Below, one piece after another: positions 6,327 to 11,825 of a stretch of DNA of 11,825 bases. Position numbers and translations under genes: made by a program. Origin of the DNA: Alphaproteobacteria bacterium CG11_big_fil_rev_8_21_14_0_20_44_7 (GTDB taxonomy: Bacteria > Pseudomonadota > Alphaproteobacteria > Rickettsiales > 21-14-0-20-44-7). Position 1 is the stretch's first letter; each line of letters begins with the position of its first letter. A model generated the notes under the pieces. That model did no database searches. It had not been told where the DNA came from and worked only from the letters and a program-made list of their open reading frames with translations. Location of the stretch: assembly GCA_002787615.1 (NCBI GenBank), contig PCXJ01000020.1:1-11825 (forward strand), written 5' to 3'.

Positions 6327-7385
6327 ATGAAAATCACAGAAGAAACCATAGCCAGAGAAGCCGGTGTTTCAAAAGCATCAGTGTCACGTTACTTTAATCC
6401 GATTGAACGCGACAAGCTGAAGCCAGAGACTCGGGACCGAATTCAACCTGTTGTTCAGGAGCATGACTTTGAGCCGGAGAAGAGAAGCGCTAAAAAGCGC
6501 AAGTATCAGACTGGTGTATTCGGCGTGCTTGTGCCTTACTCGGCTGATCTTTTTGAATCGCCGTATCACAGGGGAGTTCTCTCCGGCATCATGGCAGCTA
6601 TGGAAAACTCAAGTTATGAGATCCGGTTGATCCCGGTCCGTGATGACGGATACGGGAATATCAGGAGGTTCCTTCAGAAGTATTTAGTGGATGGGCTCAT
6701 TATATTGACATGGCGCAGCCATCCGAACCTGATCAAGCTGGTCGAATCCGTCTCGAAACCATTTCCGATCATTTTAATTAACGACTTTGATGAAACGGTT
6801 TATGCCAATTTTGCCTATTGTGATGTCGGTGAGGGAATGGCCAAAGCCGTTGGTTATTTGGCAGATAAAGGGAAGCGGCGAATCGCATTCTTAAGAGGAC
6901 CCGTCCATAATAAGATCGGATTTGGAGAAACGGCAATGAGCATTGAATCTATTGATTCAATGCAGAAGTATGAAGGCTTCCGGGGTGCCATGAAGGCCAA
7001 TGACTTTGAAATCCGGGAAGACTGGATTAAGGAATGTTCCTGCTATGTATCCGAAGAAGGATTTAAGAAGGCATCGGAATTATTTGCGGGAGACAAATGC
7101 CCGGATTCTGTGATTTGTTCAAATGATGCTCTTGCGAAAGGCGTTCTTGATTATTTGGCTGAAAAGGGGATCAAGTGCCCGGAAGAAGTATCAGTGATTG
7201 GGTTTGACGGCTACGAAGAAAGCGAATATACGGTTCCGCCTTTAACAACGATCAAGCAGCCCTTAAAAGAAATGGGGTTGAAAGCTGGCGAGCTTTTAAT
7301 CGAGATTTCTAATGGGCTAGGGCGTCACTCCGGAGTAGTCCGCCAGAAGTTCGAGCCTGAGCTTGTGATTCGTAAGTCAGCATAA
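6327..7385 (+). CDS. LacI/GalR-family transcriptional regulator
   Basis: A 352-residue cytoplasmic repressor of the usual family length. The N-terminal LacI helix-turn-helix spans residues 3-23 (ITEETIAREAGVSKASVSRY). The linker (residues 45-62) is unusually charged (EPEKRSAKKRKYQ) and lacks the common Pro-Asn-x-x-Ala-Arg hinge sequence. Residues 62-352 form a periplasmic-binding-protein-like effector domain: GVFGVLVPYSADLFESPYHR at its start, the VDGLIIL strand, the SVICSNDALAKGVLDYL segment, then EEVSVIGFDGYEESEYTVPP and LTTIKQPLKEMG, a family hallmark near the C-terminus. The effector is probably a sugar or related small molecule, but no catabolic genes accompany it. The Shine-Dalgarno region is weak (AAGAGAG about 12 bases upstream). 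It is probably autoregulated through the palindromes at 6264-6323. It is divergent from the second XRE gene. Confidence 0.95.
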   Translation: MKITEETIAREAGVSKASVSRYFNPIERDKLKPETRDRIQPVVQEHDFEPEKRSAKKRKYQTGVFGVLVPYSADLFESPYHRGVLSGIMAAMENSSYEIRLIPVRDDGYGNIRRFLQKYLVDGLIILTWRSHPNLIKLVESVSKPFPIILINDFDETVYANFAYCDVGEGMAKAVGYLADKGKRRIAFLRGPVHNKIGFGETAMSIESIDSMQKYEGFRGAMKANDFEIREDWIKECSCYVSEEGFKKASELFAGDKCPDSVICSNDALAKGVLDYLAEKGIKCPEEVSVIGFDGYEESEYTVPPLTTIKQPLKEMGLKAGELLIEISNGLGRHSGVVRQKFEPELVIRKSA

Positions 7386-7392
7386 AATTTCC

Positions 7393-7408
7393 GCACAATT
7401 ATTTGTGC
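7393..7408 (+). terminator. Short hairpin after the lacI-like gene
   Basis: Perfect 6-bp stem GCACAA / TTGTGC with a TTAT loop, 7 bases after the TAA stop. Only ATTTA follows, not a long T-run, so termination would be weak. It could equally be an operator-like palindrome. Confidence 0.3.
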
Positions 7409-7444
7409 ATTTAACCGTTTTGTATGCATAGCCGGTCCCAAGGG

Positions 7445-7497
7445 CCAGGAGGCAGATCTTTAGTAGCAAAGCGATCTCTGAAAGTTGCCAAAACTGG
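7445..7497 (+). other. Nested stem with RNA-like secondary structure in a 326-bp gene-free gap
   Basis: Four helices nest in register: CCAG (7445-7448) with CTGG (7494-7497); GGCA (7451-7454) with TGCC (7486-7489); AGATC (7454-7458) with GATCT (7473-7477), competing for one base; and TTT (7459-7461) with AAA (7468-7470). Just before it is a small GG-U-CC-CAAG-GGCC hairpin (about 7435-7446). The rest of the gap between the lacI-like gene and the zinc-ribbon gene (7386-7711) has no convincing reading frame. It may be a leader RNA or small RNA, or simply chance pairing. I recognise no riboswitch class. Confidence 0.25.
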
Positions 7498-7711
7498 ATT
7501 TAGAGAATGGGGCATGGGCTCGAAGCTAATGCACATTCACGATAGAAAACCCTGCTACGAATTAACTATCGCCACTAATGCACCGATCTTGTAACTAGGT
7601 TGCTCTTTAGCGCAATTGATTTGTTCCAGGGATTTTTTTTATCTATTTAAATCGGAGTTTTGAAAAGTCTAAATAGGCAGAGGAGATGCCAATCCAAGGA
7701 GGATCGCTAGA

Positions 7712-8086
7712 ATGAAAAAAAACGAGAAAGGGACCCCGGTTCTAAGAAGGGAAGATCTTCGGGGTGATTACAAAGAAGTCAGGTGCCCGAGAGGATGCGG
7801 ACGCATCTTGTTCGAGGTTGCGGGTGAGGCTATGGAGCCCGATTACTTATGGGTCATGTGCCAGAGGTGTGAGCAAAAGATCTTGCCCCATAAGATGTTT
7901 CAGGCCGAAGGCGAGTCCCATCTTCTGACCTGTGTTTATGAGTGCAAGAATTGTGGGGACCGTTACGAGAAAGACCTCGAGGGGACGCGGGAACGTTGCC
8001 ATGGGTGTAAGAAATATCAGAACACCTTCATCGTTGGAAGAGCCCGCCCGCATGTCCAGTTCAAAAAGGAACAAGATGCTGCATAA
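7712..8086 (+). CDS. Small protein with two zinc-ribbon-like halves, unknown function
   Basis: A 124-residue soluble protein starting at ATG 7712, with AAGGAGG at 7696-7702 nine bases upstream, an excellent site. Two cysteine sets suggest two zinc ribbons: Cys25 and Cys29 (VRCPRGCGRILF) with Cys50 and Cys53 (MCQRC), then Cys78 and Cys81 (CKNCG) with Cys96 and Cys99 (CHGC). Cys74 is an additional cysteine. The first half resembles the Mu Com-like pattern (RCP-x-CGRILF ... C-x-x-C) except that the first knuckle has an extra residue. The tail is basic (GRARPHVQFKKE). The fold suggests nucleic-acid binding or a structural adaptor. It precedes the coupling-ATPase operon, separated by the 131-bp inverted-repeat element, so it may be transcribed separately. 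No function can be assigned by name. Confidence 0.82.
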   Translation: MKKNEKGTPVLRREDLRGDYKEVRCPRGCGRILFEVAGEAMEPDYLWVMCQRCEQKILPHKMFQAEGESHLLTCVYECKNCGDRYEKDLEGTRERCHGCKKYQNTFIVGRARPHVQFKKEQDAA

Positions 8087-8191
8087 CGAGAGGCTTGAAG
8101 TAACAGAAAAATTTTAACATCTCAAGTTCCCTCATTCATTCCGCTGAATCCAGCCTGTTCTTATACCCAAATAATTTAACCGACCTTTTCC

Positions 8192-8322
8192 GCACCCGGG
8201 CACGCCTTTTATGCGCAGGTGGTGTGCAAATCTGCCTCTACCCACCGTTCGACTACGCTCTCTCGTCTTTTTTTTGATCTGAGAGACCGTAGTCGAACGG
8301 CTCTTTCGGCATGCCCGGGTGC
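8192..8322. repeat. 131-bp nested inverted-repeat element (MITE- or REP-like)
   Basis: Terminal inverted repeats of 15 bp with one mismatch: GCACCCGGGCACGCC (8192-8206) against GGCATGCCCGGGTGC (8308-8322). Inside them is a second, 20-bp inverted repeat with one mismatch: 8245-8264 (CCGTTCGACTACG then CTCTCTC) and 8281-8300 (GAGAGAC then CGTAGTCGAACGG), around a 16-base loop holding T8. A smaller GGTGG/CCACC pairing lies in the left half. AATTTAA occurs at 8173-8179 and 8334-8340, 11-12 bases outside the ends, a possible but unproven target duplication. It has no coding capacity. Transcription through it would form a long hairpin, so it may also act as a terminator or processing site between the zinc-ribbon gene and the operon. 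Confidence 0.7.
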
Positions 8323-8457
8323 TCCCAGAATTCAATTTAAAAGACAAAAAACTTAGATGGGGGTTAAAAATATTTTGTAGAGAGAAAACCCTTAAAAATT
8401 CATTTAAAAAATTCCATTTCGTGCCCCTATATGAAGAGATATATCAAAATAAAAACA

Positions 8458-8475
8458 CCCGATCCTAAACTCGGG
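8458..8475 (+). other. Small leader hairpin upstream of the membrane-protein gene
   Basis: CCCGA / TCGGG with an 8-base loop, followed by GGAGG at 8474-8478 and a minor GGC-N6-GCC hairpin at 8487-8498. The GGAGG has no usable start codon near it. The surrounding stretch (8323-8524) is A/T-rich with no gene and presumably carries the operon promoter, which I cannot place with confidence. Confidence 0.3.
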
Positions 8476-8524
8476 AGGTAAAAACCGGCGTTAAAGCCAA
8501 ATGAGTGAAAAGGAGATTAAAGCG

Positions 8525-8965
8525 ATGAGAGCAAGTGAATTAGCGATGCCTATTAGAATCAATCAATCTGTGCCACTGACCGAAGTTGAAGTGATTGAAG
8601 ATCCAAAGCGATATGCATTTTGGATGCATTTCACAAGCGTCTTAAAGGAAATGGGATCAATCTTAAGACGTGGAATTTACGGGGGACTTGTCCTGACGGT
8701 TGCTGTAGTGACCGTAGGAGGAATTGTGCAAGGTGGTGCCCTTGCGTTTGAGAGCCTTAAGGGATCTGGGGTTAGTGATCGAATAGTCACGATACCTTGG
8801 AGAGAGGTTCCACAACCCGCACATGTGAGCGTAAAACCCGTAAAGAGCGCTGATATTCTTCGTGAAGAGCGGAGGTATCAGGTGGATATGGCGCGTGAAA
8901 GTAACCGGACTTTAAACACTGTTTTAAGCAGTGTGAACCGGATTGCGAGCCAAGTTCGCCGCTGA
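8525..8965 (+). CDS. Single-pass membrane protein of a conjugation-type operon, unknown function
   Basis: A 146-residue protein. The start at ATG 8525 is preferred because AAAGGAG (8509-8515) lies nine bases upstream. The in-frame ATG at 8501, eight codons earlier, has no Shine-Dalgarno sequence. A cytoplasmic N-terminal part (residues 1-48) ends in RR. One membrane helix spans about residues 50-76 (GIYGGLVLTVAVVTVGGIVQ), followed by a polar C-terminal part probably outside the membrane. Residues 108-146 (DILREERRYQ ... SSVNRIASQVRR) are helical with a possible coiled coil. No family is recognised. It lies 111 bp upstream of the replication-relaxation-like gene on the same strand with no terminator between. 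It may be an accessory or anchor for the coupling ATPase, but that is inference from context. Confidence 0.78.
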   Translation: MRASELAMPIRINQSVPLTEVEVIEDPKRYAFWMHFTSVLKEMGSILRRGIYGGLVLTVAVVTVGGIVQGGALAFESLKGSGVSDRIVTIPWREVPQPAHVSVKPVKSADILREERRYQVDMARESNRTLNTVLSSVNRIASQVRR

Positions 8966-8982
8966 AGATGTATGTAAAAAAT

Positions 8983-9014
8983 GAGAGGAGAGCGCTATTT
9001 GGAGCTCTCCTCTC
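8983..9014 (+). other. Strong 11-bp hairpin in the operon spacer
   Basis: GAGAGGAGAGC (8983-8993) pairs perfectly with GCTCTCCTCTC (9004-9014) around a 10-base loop. No T-run follows, so it is not a classical terminator. Lying 17 bases after the membrane-protein stop, it could act in transcript processing or stabilisation. Its purine arm resembles Shine-Dalgarno sequence but has no start nearby. Confidence 0.6.
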
Positions 9015-9035
9015 GAAGGTTTGGCAAAGATGACA

Positions 9036-9070
9036 CCTCCCAAAAAGTTTGTGATCAATCTTTTTGGAGG
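9036..9070 (+). promoter_or_regulatory. Hairpin masking the ribosome-binding site of the next gene
   Basis: CCTCC-C-AAAAAG (9036-9047) pairs with CTTTTTGGAGG (9060-9070), leaving one bulged C and a 12-base loop (TTTGTGATCAAT) that can itself form TTG/CAA pairs. The 3' arm ends in the GGAGG Shine-Dalgarno sequence, six bases before ATG 9077. Folding would block ribosome entry, so translation may depend on an opening signal, a ribosome coming from upstream, temperature, or a bound factor. Confidence 0.6.
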
Positions 9071-9076
9071 ATTGCC

Positions 9077-9847
9077 ATGTCTGAAACTGAAAATGAAATA
9101 AGAAATACGATAAGTGCTCCAGTCTCTGATGAAGACTTGGAGCCATTAGTTTTAACAGATCGTGATATGAGTTTATTCCGGTATGCGCATGAGCACCGGT
9201 ACTTGGCATACAGTCAGATCCGGGAATCCTTTTGGAAGGAAAGATCACTTGATGCCAAGGCTTGTTATAAGCGAGTGGAGAGGCTTGTGAATGCTGGATA
9301 CTTGAAACGTGGTTATTCCGGCAGGCAGATGCTCGATGTGTACTTCGCAACGCCGATGTCATACGCGCTCTTGAAAGAACGAAAGATGGATTCGGGGGTT
9401 GAGCTTTATGAAGTGACCGAATCCTTTGACCGGCACATTGACCATGATTTACATGTGACAAACCTAAGGATTCTTTTCAGGGATCTTGGATTTAATCATT
9501 GGGAAAGTGAACGGATACTCAGACGGCGCAACCACCGCATGGGGCCAAGGCCGGATGGTGTGATCCATCTCGGAGGTGATAAGCGGATTGCGATTGAGTT
9601 TGAGAATCGCAATCTCTCAAAAAGCCGGAAGCGATACCAGGGGATGATGAATTATTACTGGACCCATAAGCTTTACCCGCTCCTTTTTATTGTGATTAAG
9701 GGAAATATCAAGGACTGGTTGGTGGGCGCCCTTGATTATGATATCAAGCAAGTCTGGATGACGACTTACAAGGAGTTAATGAACGAGCGGGAGGAGGCAG
9801 TTTTTGAGAATAAAGCAGCAAGCTTTAAACTCAAGAAAATATTATGA
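9077..9847 (+). CDS. Replication-relaxation-like (Replic_Relax) winged-helix protein
   Basis: A 256-residue protein. ATG 9077 is chosen over the longer frame from 8981 because GGAGG (9066-9070) lies six bases upstream and the extension would run through two hairpins. Residues 26-80 form a winged helix typical of the plasmid replication-relaxation family: LTDRDMSLFRYAHEHRYLAY, then CYKRVERLVNAGYLKRGY. A conserved-looking HDLHVTNLRILFRDLG helix follows (about 123-138). Residues 157-194 hold PD-(D/E)xK-like residues: Pro159-Asp160, Glu174-x-Glu176 after the IAIE strand, and Lys182, then a helix with YQGMMNYY. The family is linked to plasmid mobilisation and DNA processing. It overlaps the coupling ATPase by ATGA, so the two are probably translated together. 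Whether it cuts DNA or only binds it is not shown. A type II restriction-like enzyme is less likely given the context. Confidence 0.75.
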   Translation: MSETENEIRNTISAPVSDEDLEPLVLTDRDMSLFRYAHEHRYLAYSQIRESFWKERSLDAKACYKRVERLVNAGYLKRGYSGRQMLDVYFATPMSYALLKERKMDSGVELYEVTESFDRHIDHDLHVTNLRILFRDLGFNHWESERILRRRNHRMGPRPDGVIHLGGDKRIAIEFENRNLSKSRKRYQGMMNYYWTHKLYPLLFIVIKGNIKDWLVGALDYDIKQVWMTTYKELMNEREEAVFENKAASFKLKKIL

Positions 9848-11685
9848 ACAGGCCTCCTCAAGCTAAAGAATCATTCATCCTAAAGATCTTAGGCGGTGCA
9901 TTCATAATGATTCCGCTTGGGATGACCCGGCGGATTATTGCTTTGCTTGGTCGTATAAGAAATGTATGGATGCGCTATTTTGTAATTGGCGTTTTAATGC
10001 TTGGATCTGTGACGTGTGTATTGGGATTGAATTTGTTTACGAGTTGGATTGATGAGGTTCTAAGGACCTACGCGACAATTTCAAGATGGGTGATCGGAAG
10101 CGTTTATTACGGAGTTTATCTTGTGGTTTGCTTTCCGGTCTTTTTTGTCGTTGCGCATCTTAACCCGGACTCAGAAAAGCTCAAAAAAGACAGACAGAAA
10201 AAAGAACCAAGTATGAAGCAAATGCGCCGTTCACGGCTTGAATCGAATTATTTCAAGACGTATCTGGGCGAGAGCTTTGAGAGTGGAAAGCCAATTTATC
10301 TGACCAATGAACAGCGCGAAATGCATACGCTCGTGGTTGGAAGTACGGGGAGCGGAAAGAGCGAATCAGTCATGCTGCCTGCGGTTGCACATGATATCAA
10401 GAATGGCAAGGGAATGATCATCATTGACGGGAAGGGAGATCTTGAGCTTTATGACAAGCTCAGATGGATTGTTGAACACGCCGGGCGGAGGGATGACTTC
10501 TACTACTTTTCGCTAAACCATATTGATGAATCGAATACCTACAACCCATTCTTCAGGGCTGAGGGAGCGAATGCGACGGAGCTGACAGCGATGCTCATTA
10601 ATTCCCAGATTTGGACGGAAGAGTTTTATAAGAAAATGTGCGAACAGGCAACGCTTACGATATTCAACGCGATTGTCTCAACCGGGCGAGCCCCGACATT
10701 TAGAGAATTTCATAGTTATCTGACGGATCTGAACGCTCTTCAGCGTCTTGCATCGGAGACCCAAGATCAGGTCATTAAAGATGATCTTGCGAAGATGGTG
10801 GAGCATTTCAAGGACTCCCGAAAATTCTTGAGTGGGCTTATTGCTGATCTGCATTTGATGTCTCGAAGTGAGTTCTCAGATCTATTGGATGAAGAGGTGC
10901 CTGAAATTGATATCCAGACCTTGTATGAACGTAACTTGATTGCCTACTTCAGTCTTGACCTGCAAAAGTATACAGACTCAAGCAGGCGTTTAGGACGCAT
11001 GGTCATTCAAAGTATCCGGTCTGTCTCAAGCCACATTCAAGCAAAACTGCCAGCAAGCAAGCGCCACTTCTTTGCTATCCATATTGATGATGCCACAGAC
11101 TTTTTGGATTCAAACTTTGCGACCCTTCTAAACAAGGGCAGGGCGAGCCGTTTAGCCATCACCATGTATTTGCAGTCACTCGGTGATCTTCAATTTCGGA
11201 ATGCGCCCGGGTTTCAGCAGCAATGCTTAGAGAATACCAGCACGAAGATTATTCTAAGACAGGATGATCCTTTCTCGATTGAGCGGTTTGTAAAAGTGGC
11301 CGGCACTAAAAGGACGATGATAAATACATATCAGACCAAAGAAGACATGCTCGGCAAAGGATTTACCGGCACCGGCTCAGTGAGGGAGGGGCAGACTTTC
11401 AGGATTGAGCCGGATTTGATCCGAGGTCTTAAGCGGGGAGAAGCGGCTCTGATCTGGAAAAGCCCTGAATTCCATACCGACTATGTGAAACTTGATTTCT
11501 TCGGACACGTAAGCTACACGGAGCCTTTCAAGAAAATTAAATCAACGGACCGAAAGCCATTAAAGCGGATACCGAATAATCCGCGTAAACAGTTTAGAAA
11601 ATCGCCGATCCTGGAAGATGATGATGAGGCGATGACAACTTTAGAGGAGGTGAAAAAGATGAGAGAAAACCAAGCTAAGAAATAA
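9844..11685 (+). CDS. VirD4/TraD-like type IV coupling ATPase
   Basis: A 613-residue inner-membrane motor of the HerA/FtsK-type coupling-protein family, which brings processed DNA to a type IV secretion channel. Two N-terminal membrane helices lie at about residues 42-66 and 82-105. Walker A is GSTGSGKS at 166-173. The following IIIDGKGDLELYDKL (193-207) is the usual coupling-protein motif. Walker B is AIHIDDATDF (411-420), with Asp416 where most relatives have the catalytic Glu. A sensor-like MYLQSLGDL segment is at 441-449. An all-alpha insertion lies between about 240 and 360. The C-terminal tail from 562 is basic and then acidic (LEDDDE, 590-595), a possible partner-binding end. The start codon overlaps the preceding stop (ATGA) and has no Shine-Dalgarno sequence, pointing to translational coupling. 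A terminator follows 32 bases later. It has no relaxase or channel genes beside it in the window. Confidence 0.9.
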   Translation: MNRPPQAKESFILKILGGAFIMIPLGMTRRIIALLGRIRNVWMRYFVIGVLMLGSVTCVLGLNLFTSWIDEVLRTYATISRWVIGSVYYGVYLVVCFPVFFVVAHLNPDSEKLKKDRQKKEPSMKQMRRSRLESNYFKTYLGESFESGKPIYLTNEQREMHTLVVGSTGSGKSESVMLPAVAHDIKNGKGMIIIDGKGDLELYDKLRWIVEHAGRRDDFYYFSLNHIDESNTYNPFFRAEGANATELTAMLINSQIWTEEFYKKMCEQATLTIFNAIVSTGRAPTFREFHSYLTDLNALQRLASETQDQVIKDDLAKMVEHFKDSRKFLSGLIADLHLMSRSEFSDLLDEEVPEIDIQTLYERNLIAYFSLDLQKYTDSSRRLGRMVIQSIRSVSSHIQAKLPASKRHFFAIHIDDATDFLDSNFATLLNKGRASRLAITMYLQSLGDLQFRNAPGFQQQCLENTSTKIILRQDDPFSIERFVKVAGTKRTMINTYQTKEDMLGKGFTGTGSVREGQTFRIEPDLIRGLKRGEAALIWKSPEFHTDYVKLDFFGHVSYTEPFKKIKSTDRKPLKRIPNNPRKQFRKSPILEDDDEAMTTLEEVKKMRENQAKK

Positions 11686-11717
11686 GCTTCATAAAATCAT
11701 AATTATAAAACGAAAAC

Positions 11718-11757
11718 AAAGCGGAAGATGCCCTCTTGGGTATTTTCCGCTTTTTTT
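11718..11757 (+). terminator. Rho-independent terminator of the coupling-ATPase operon
   Basis: AAAGCGGAA (11718-11726) pairs with TTCCGCTTT (from 11744), and inner AT and CCC pair with GGG and AT around a TCTT loop with small mismatches. Seven Ts follow directly. It lies 32 bases after the ATPase stop codon and closes the operon that starts at 8525. Confidence 0.9.
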
Positions 11758-11773
11758 ATTTGTTTAGGAGGTG

Positions 11774-11825
11774 ATGACCGAGAGCAAAACAAGCAGTGAG
11801 AGAAGTAACAAAATAACAATAAAAA
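11774..11825 (+). CDS. Possible start of a further gene, cut by the window end
   Basis: ATG 11774 opens MTESKTSSERSNKITIK and stays open to the last base, only 17 codons. AGGAGG (11766-11771) is present but ends just two bases before the ATG, closer than normal. The fragment is polar and A-rich with no recognisable motif. It may be a true gene start after the terminator or chance. Confidence 0.3.
   Translation, partial: MTESKTSSERSNKITIK

Noticed and set aside
8173..8340. AATTTAA pair as a proven target-site duplication of the inverted-repeat element
   Set aside because: The copies lie 11-12 bases outside the inverted repeats and the motif is A/T-only in A/T-rich DNA, so chance is likely. 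It is kept only as a remark.
8787..9461. Minus-strand open frame of 224 codons
   Set aside because: It runs antisense across the end of the membrane-protein gene, two hairpins and the start of the Replic_Relax-like gene, and its product has no recognisable domain.
1..11825. tRNA, rRNA, integrase, att site or replication origin
   Set aside because: No cloverleaf, rRNA segment, tyrosine or serine recombinase, or clear direct-repeat boundary or iteron cluster was seen, so the mobile-element reading rests only on the coupling-ATPase module and small regulators.

Overview
The window comes from a Gram-negative bacterium, shown by an RND-type heavy-metal pump that needs an outer membrane. Codon use is mixed, with a moderately GC-rich pump gene and AT-rich spacers. 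The lineage cannot be fixed from the sequence. The layout (metal efflux, decayed genes, small XRE regulators, then conjugation-type genes) suggests an accessory or mobile region joined to older chromosomal or island DNA.

Region 1 (1-2928) is the 3' nine tenths of a CusA-type copper/silver efflux permease. It is intact apart from the window edge and keeps the three methionines of the CusA metal site.

Region 2 (2929-5506) is a gene graveyard. A small cysteine-rich protein of the GDCCVxC family follows cusA but is broken by two single-base losses. Next comes an unrecognised reading frame of about 116 codons, with an ATA where a start should be and three further single-base shifts. Then come an intact minus-strand XRE regulator, an intact receiver-only response regulator, a broken piece that may be the start of an HD-domain signalling protein, the C-terminal half of an APC-family amino-acid permease, and a frameshifted helix-turn-helix gene.

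Region 3 (5713-7385) is regulatory. A second minus-strand XRE gene, paralogous to the first, has two palindromic operator-like boxes 31 bp apart upstream. A LacI-family regulator follows, with a tandem pair of 15-nt palindromes between its likely promoter and its start.

Region 4 (7386-11825) is a plus-strand accessory module. It holds a small protein with two zinc-ribbon-like halves, a 131-bp nested inverted-repeat element, a single-pass membrane protein, a replication-relaxation-like winged-helix protein with PD-(D/E)xK-like residues, and a VirD4/TraD-like coupling ATPase. The last two overlap by ATGA, and a strong terminator closes the operon. A hairpin directly upstream of the replication-relaxation-like gene occludes its Shine-Dalgarno sequence. 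I read this module as the DNA-processing and coupling part of a conjugative or mobilisable element. No MOB-type relaxase, integrase or att site is visible inside the window.
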